In this document: piece after piece, positions 6,268-8,367 of the stretch
Layout: each line of letters starts with the position of its first letter
How positions within the stretch are numbered: position 1 is the first letter of the stretch
Assembly: GCA_002368575.1 (NCBI GenBank)
Contig: DFEA01000111.1
Location: 1-8,367, forward strand
Direction: 5' to 3'
Origin: Lachnospiraceae bacterium UBA3814
GTDB lineage: Bacteria; Bacillota; Clostridia; Lachnospirales; Lachnospiraceae
Length of the DNA: 8,367 nucleotides
The notes under the pieces: model-generated
Seen by the model: only the letters and a program-made list of their open reading frames with translations
What the model was told of the DNA's origin: nothing
Databases searched by the model: none
Position numbers and translations under genes: made by a program

Positions 6268-8202
6268 ATGAATCAGATATTATTCTTTGACTACTGCGCT
6301 CTTCCCATTTATCTGATCATCATATATACGATCTTTGTCAGGAAGACCACAAAGGGAGCAAGCAATGTTCTCTTTATTTTTCTTACACTTTTCCTTGCTC
6401 TGACCACAGTATTCGATATCCTGGCGGAAAGCTACGGGGGGTTCCTTCCCATGACTCAAATGGAGCGCTCCTTTTTCAGCGCCGCCCAGTTCTGCTACCT
6501 GCTTTTCAGAAATCTGAGCGGGTTTATTTACGTGCTGTTTCTGATCACCTATACAAGGACCCAGTACCGCTTCCGCAGAAGAAGAACGAGAGTGCTGTTT
6601 TTTCTGCCTATGGCGTTAATGCTTACTGTCCTCTTTACAAATCCCCTGCATCATCTGGTGTACACGGTCAGCGCGGAAACAGGCTACAGCAGAGGAATAC
6701 TTATCGCGGTGCTGTACGCCGGCTCTTTATACTATTCTCTTTTCGGCACCGGATATCTGATCTATTGCAGGCGGTTTATGGAAGCGCAGAAGCTGACTGC
6801 CCTGATCTCCATGTATATCCTGACCTTTGCCTCCATTTTCTGGCAGCTCATTCATCCGAGATTTCTGGTGGAGATGTATGGCTCTTCCATCTCATGCCTT
6901 ATGATCACTCTCCTCGTCCTGAGACCGGAGGAGATCACCGACTCAAACGTCGGGCTTCCCGGGTGGAAGGCATACAAGGCGGAGCTCCATAAGATAGTGT
7001 CACTCAAAAACCCTGTCCATATCATCGTGATAAGGTACATGAATGCCGACAAGATCAGGACCTATCTGGGAGAAGCGCAGTACCAGGGCTATGTCCGGGA
7101 AATAGCGAAGGGACTGCTCCAGTATTTCCATACCTATGACCGCCTTTTTGAGCTGTATTACGAAGGTCCCGGCACCCTCTACTGTGTCTTTGCCGGTGCG
7201 GAATACGATATTTTTCCCGATCTTGACCATATCCGGAGGATGATCAGCGAGCATACCAGAGAATATGAGAATTTCGGGGTCCGGATGGAGCCCAGGATCT
7301 GTTCCATCGCCTATCCCGGGGATCTTGACAACGAGACGGATCTGATACGCCTGGGGCATGAATTCTACGGTCTGATCCCCTTCGATCAGACCTATGTAAG
7401 GGCCTCTGATCTGGTAGGCACAAGGCAGTATGAGGTTGGCGCGAGGATGGATTCCATTCTTAACAGGGCTATCACGGAGAGGGGCTTTGAAATGTATTAC
7501 CAGCCGATCTACTCGATCGCTGCGGAAAGCTTTACCTCAGCGGAAGCTCTGATAAGGCTGCATGACAACACCTTCGGGGCTATACCGCCGGGACTGTTCA
7601 TTCCCGCCGCGGAAAGCATGGGGCTGATCCTTCCCATCGGGGATTACGTGCTTGAGGCCGTATTCCGGTTCATCTCAGAGAACGATATGGCGGGCCTTGG
7701 TATCGAATGTATAGATGTCAATCTGTCAGTAGCTCAGTGCCTTCAGAAGAATCTCCCTGAAAAGATCCGGGAGCTTGAGAAGAAATACGGGATAAAGCCC
7801 TCCCAGATCAATTTTGAGATCACCGAGACGACCTATGACGATATCGGGACAGTCGCGGAAAGAAATATACAGGCGCTCGTGGAAATGGGCTACAGCTTTT
7901 CCCTTGATGATTACGGAACGGGCTATTCCAACATACAGAGGATTTCCAGACTTCCTTTGAGCATCATAAAGATCGACAAGACCCTTGTAGACGACATGAG
8001 TACAAAGTCAGGAGACCGCATTATAAAGAACGTCATAAGGATGATGAAGGATGTGGACAAGAAGCTGGTGGTGGAGGGAGTCGAGACCAGGGAGATCTTT
8101 TTAAAGCTGTCTGAGCTTGGGTGTGACTATATCCAGGGCTTTTATTTCTCCAGGCCCCTCTCTGAAAAAGATTTTCTGGAATTCTGCCGGGAGAACAATT
8201 AA
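6268..8202 (+). CDS. Membrane c-di-GMP phosphodiesterase, degenerate GGDEF plus EAL
   Basis: A 644-residue protein predicted to hydrolyse cyclic di-GMP to pGpG at the inner face of the membrane. About seven TM segments (8-24, 32-52, 80-95, 108-124, 143-165, 177-195, 206-218) form an N-terminal sensor region resembling 7TM-type sensor modules. Residues about 228-378 have the size and spacing of a GGDEF domain, but the signature position reads YEGPGTL (298-304), so cyclase activity is not expected. The EAL domain (about 392-640) is intact: Glu426 in AEALIR, Asn485 in DVNLS, Glu517 in FEITET, Asp547/Asp548 in DDYGTGYS, Lys568 in KIDK, Glu603 in EGVE and Gln623 in IQGF, matching the metal-binding and catalytic set of active enzymes. 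The start is ATG 6268, chosen by its ribosome binding site; ATG 6253 would add five residues. The gene is divergent from the kinase operon, so co-regulation is possible but unproven. Confidence 0.93.
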   Translation: MNQILFFDYCALPIYLIIIYTIFVRKTTKGASNVLFIFLTLFLALTTVFDILAESYGGFLPMTQMERSFFSAAQFCYLLFRNLSGFIYVLFLITYTRTQYRFRRRRTRVLFFLPMALMLTVLFTNPLHHLVYTVSAETGYSRGILIAVLYAGSLYYSLFGTGYLIYCRRFMEAQKLTALISMYILTFASIFWQLIHPRFLVEMYGSSISCLMITLLVLRPEEITDSNVGLPGWKAYKAELHKIVSLKNPVHIIVIRYMNADKIRTYLGEAQYQGYVREIAKGLLQYFHTYDRLFELYYEGPGTLYCVFAGAEYDIFPDLDHIRRMISEHTREYENFGVRMEPRICSIAYPGDLDNETDLIRLGHEFYGLIPFDQTYVRASDLVGTRQYEVGARMDSILNRAITERGFEMYYQPIYSIAAESFTSAEALIRLHDNTFGAIPPGLFIPAAESMGLILPIGDYVLEAVFRFISENDMAGLGIECIDVNLSVAQCLQKNLPEKIRELEKKYGIKPSQINFEITETTYDDIGTVAERNIQALVEMGYSFSLDDYGTGYSNIQRISRLPLSIIKIDKTLVDDMSTKSGDRIIKNVIRMMKDVDKKLVVEGVETREIFLKLSELGCDYIQGFYFSRPLSEKDFLEFCRENN

Positions 8203-8295
8203 CAGGCGGGAGGACGCAGCCTTTTGCCGGTCCACTAATGAAATTCAGGGCAATCGTTTAATCCCTCATAACTCTGGCGGGATATGCAGATCATA

Positions 8296-8317
8296 AAAAG
8301 CCCGGATCTGAGCTTTT
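8296..8317. terminator. Possible bidirectional terminator hairpin after the EAL gene
   Basis: Arms at 8296-8303 and 8310-8317 with a six-base loop form an A/T-and-G/C stem. On the plus strand it has one C-A mismatch and ends in only TTTT before G, so it is weak there. On the minus strand that mismatch becomes a G-U pair and the stem runs into TTTTT, so it would work better for a convergent gene beyond the right edge. It lies about 94 bases after the EAL stop codon; the remaining bases of the right edge (8203-8295, 8318-8367) show no gene. Confidence 0.4.
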
Positions 8318-8367
8318 GCACAATTCACTTAACGAAAAGCAAATTTTTATAGAAAACCTTTCAACCC

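Noticed and set aside
8316..8353. Plus-strand promoter at the right edge starting from TTGCAC
   Set aside because: No -10-like hexamer lies at 16-18 bases; the nearest, TATAGA, is about 26 bases away.

Overview
The window looks like an accessory signalling locus from a Gram-positive anaerobe of the Clostridia, most likely a gut or rumen Lachnospiraceae. That inference rests on AGGAGG/GGAG ribosome binding sites, extended -10 promoters in AT-rich gaps, and a style of large multidomain hybrid histidine kinase (including a pseudo-receiver between kinase and receiver) that I associate with this family. No species-level marker is present.

Layout. At the left edge is the 5' end of a tRNA gene on the minus strand (1-21), preceded by a near-perfect vegetative promoter. 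A gap of about 400 nt (22-429) follows with no convincing gene. Positions 430-6056 hold two minus-strand genes in an operon. The upstream gene (3978-6056) is a 6-TM hybrid histidine kinase with a pseudo-receiver and a true receiver. Its stop codon shares one base with the start of the downstream gene (430-3978), a 1182-residue hybrid kinase ordered TM - HisKA - HATPase - receiver - DegV - HPt - helical tail. A divergent regulatory gap (about 6057-6267) carries one extended -10 promoter in each direction and a perfect inverted repeat beside the predicted start of the rightward transcript. The rightward gene (6268-8202) is a membrane protein with about 7 TM segments, a degenerate GGDEF domain and an intact EAL cyclic-di-GMP phosphodiesterase domain. 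A bidirectional-looking hairpin (8296-8317) lies in the gap after it.

The most notable item is the DegV (FakB-like, fatty-acid-binding) domain built into a phosphorelay kinase, between the receiver and the HPt. It has the DegV landmarks and keeps two hydroxyl residues at the expected acyl-carboxylate contacts, but it has Asn where the family usually has His. My working model is a membrane-anchored two-kinase relay that senses an acyl chain or other lipid-like ligand. The upstream kinase lacks an HPt and could share the one in the DegV kinase. The locus may be linked to c-di-GMP turnover through the divergent phosphodiesterase. The domain calls are strong; ligand, phosphotransfer route and link to c-di-GMP are inference. 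I believe similar DegV-containing kinases exist in databases, but I know of no functional description.
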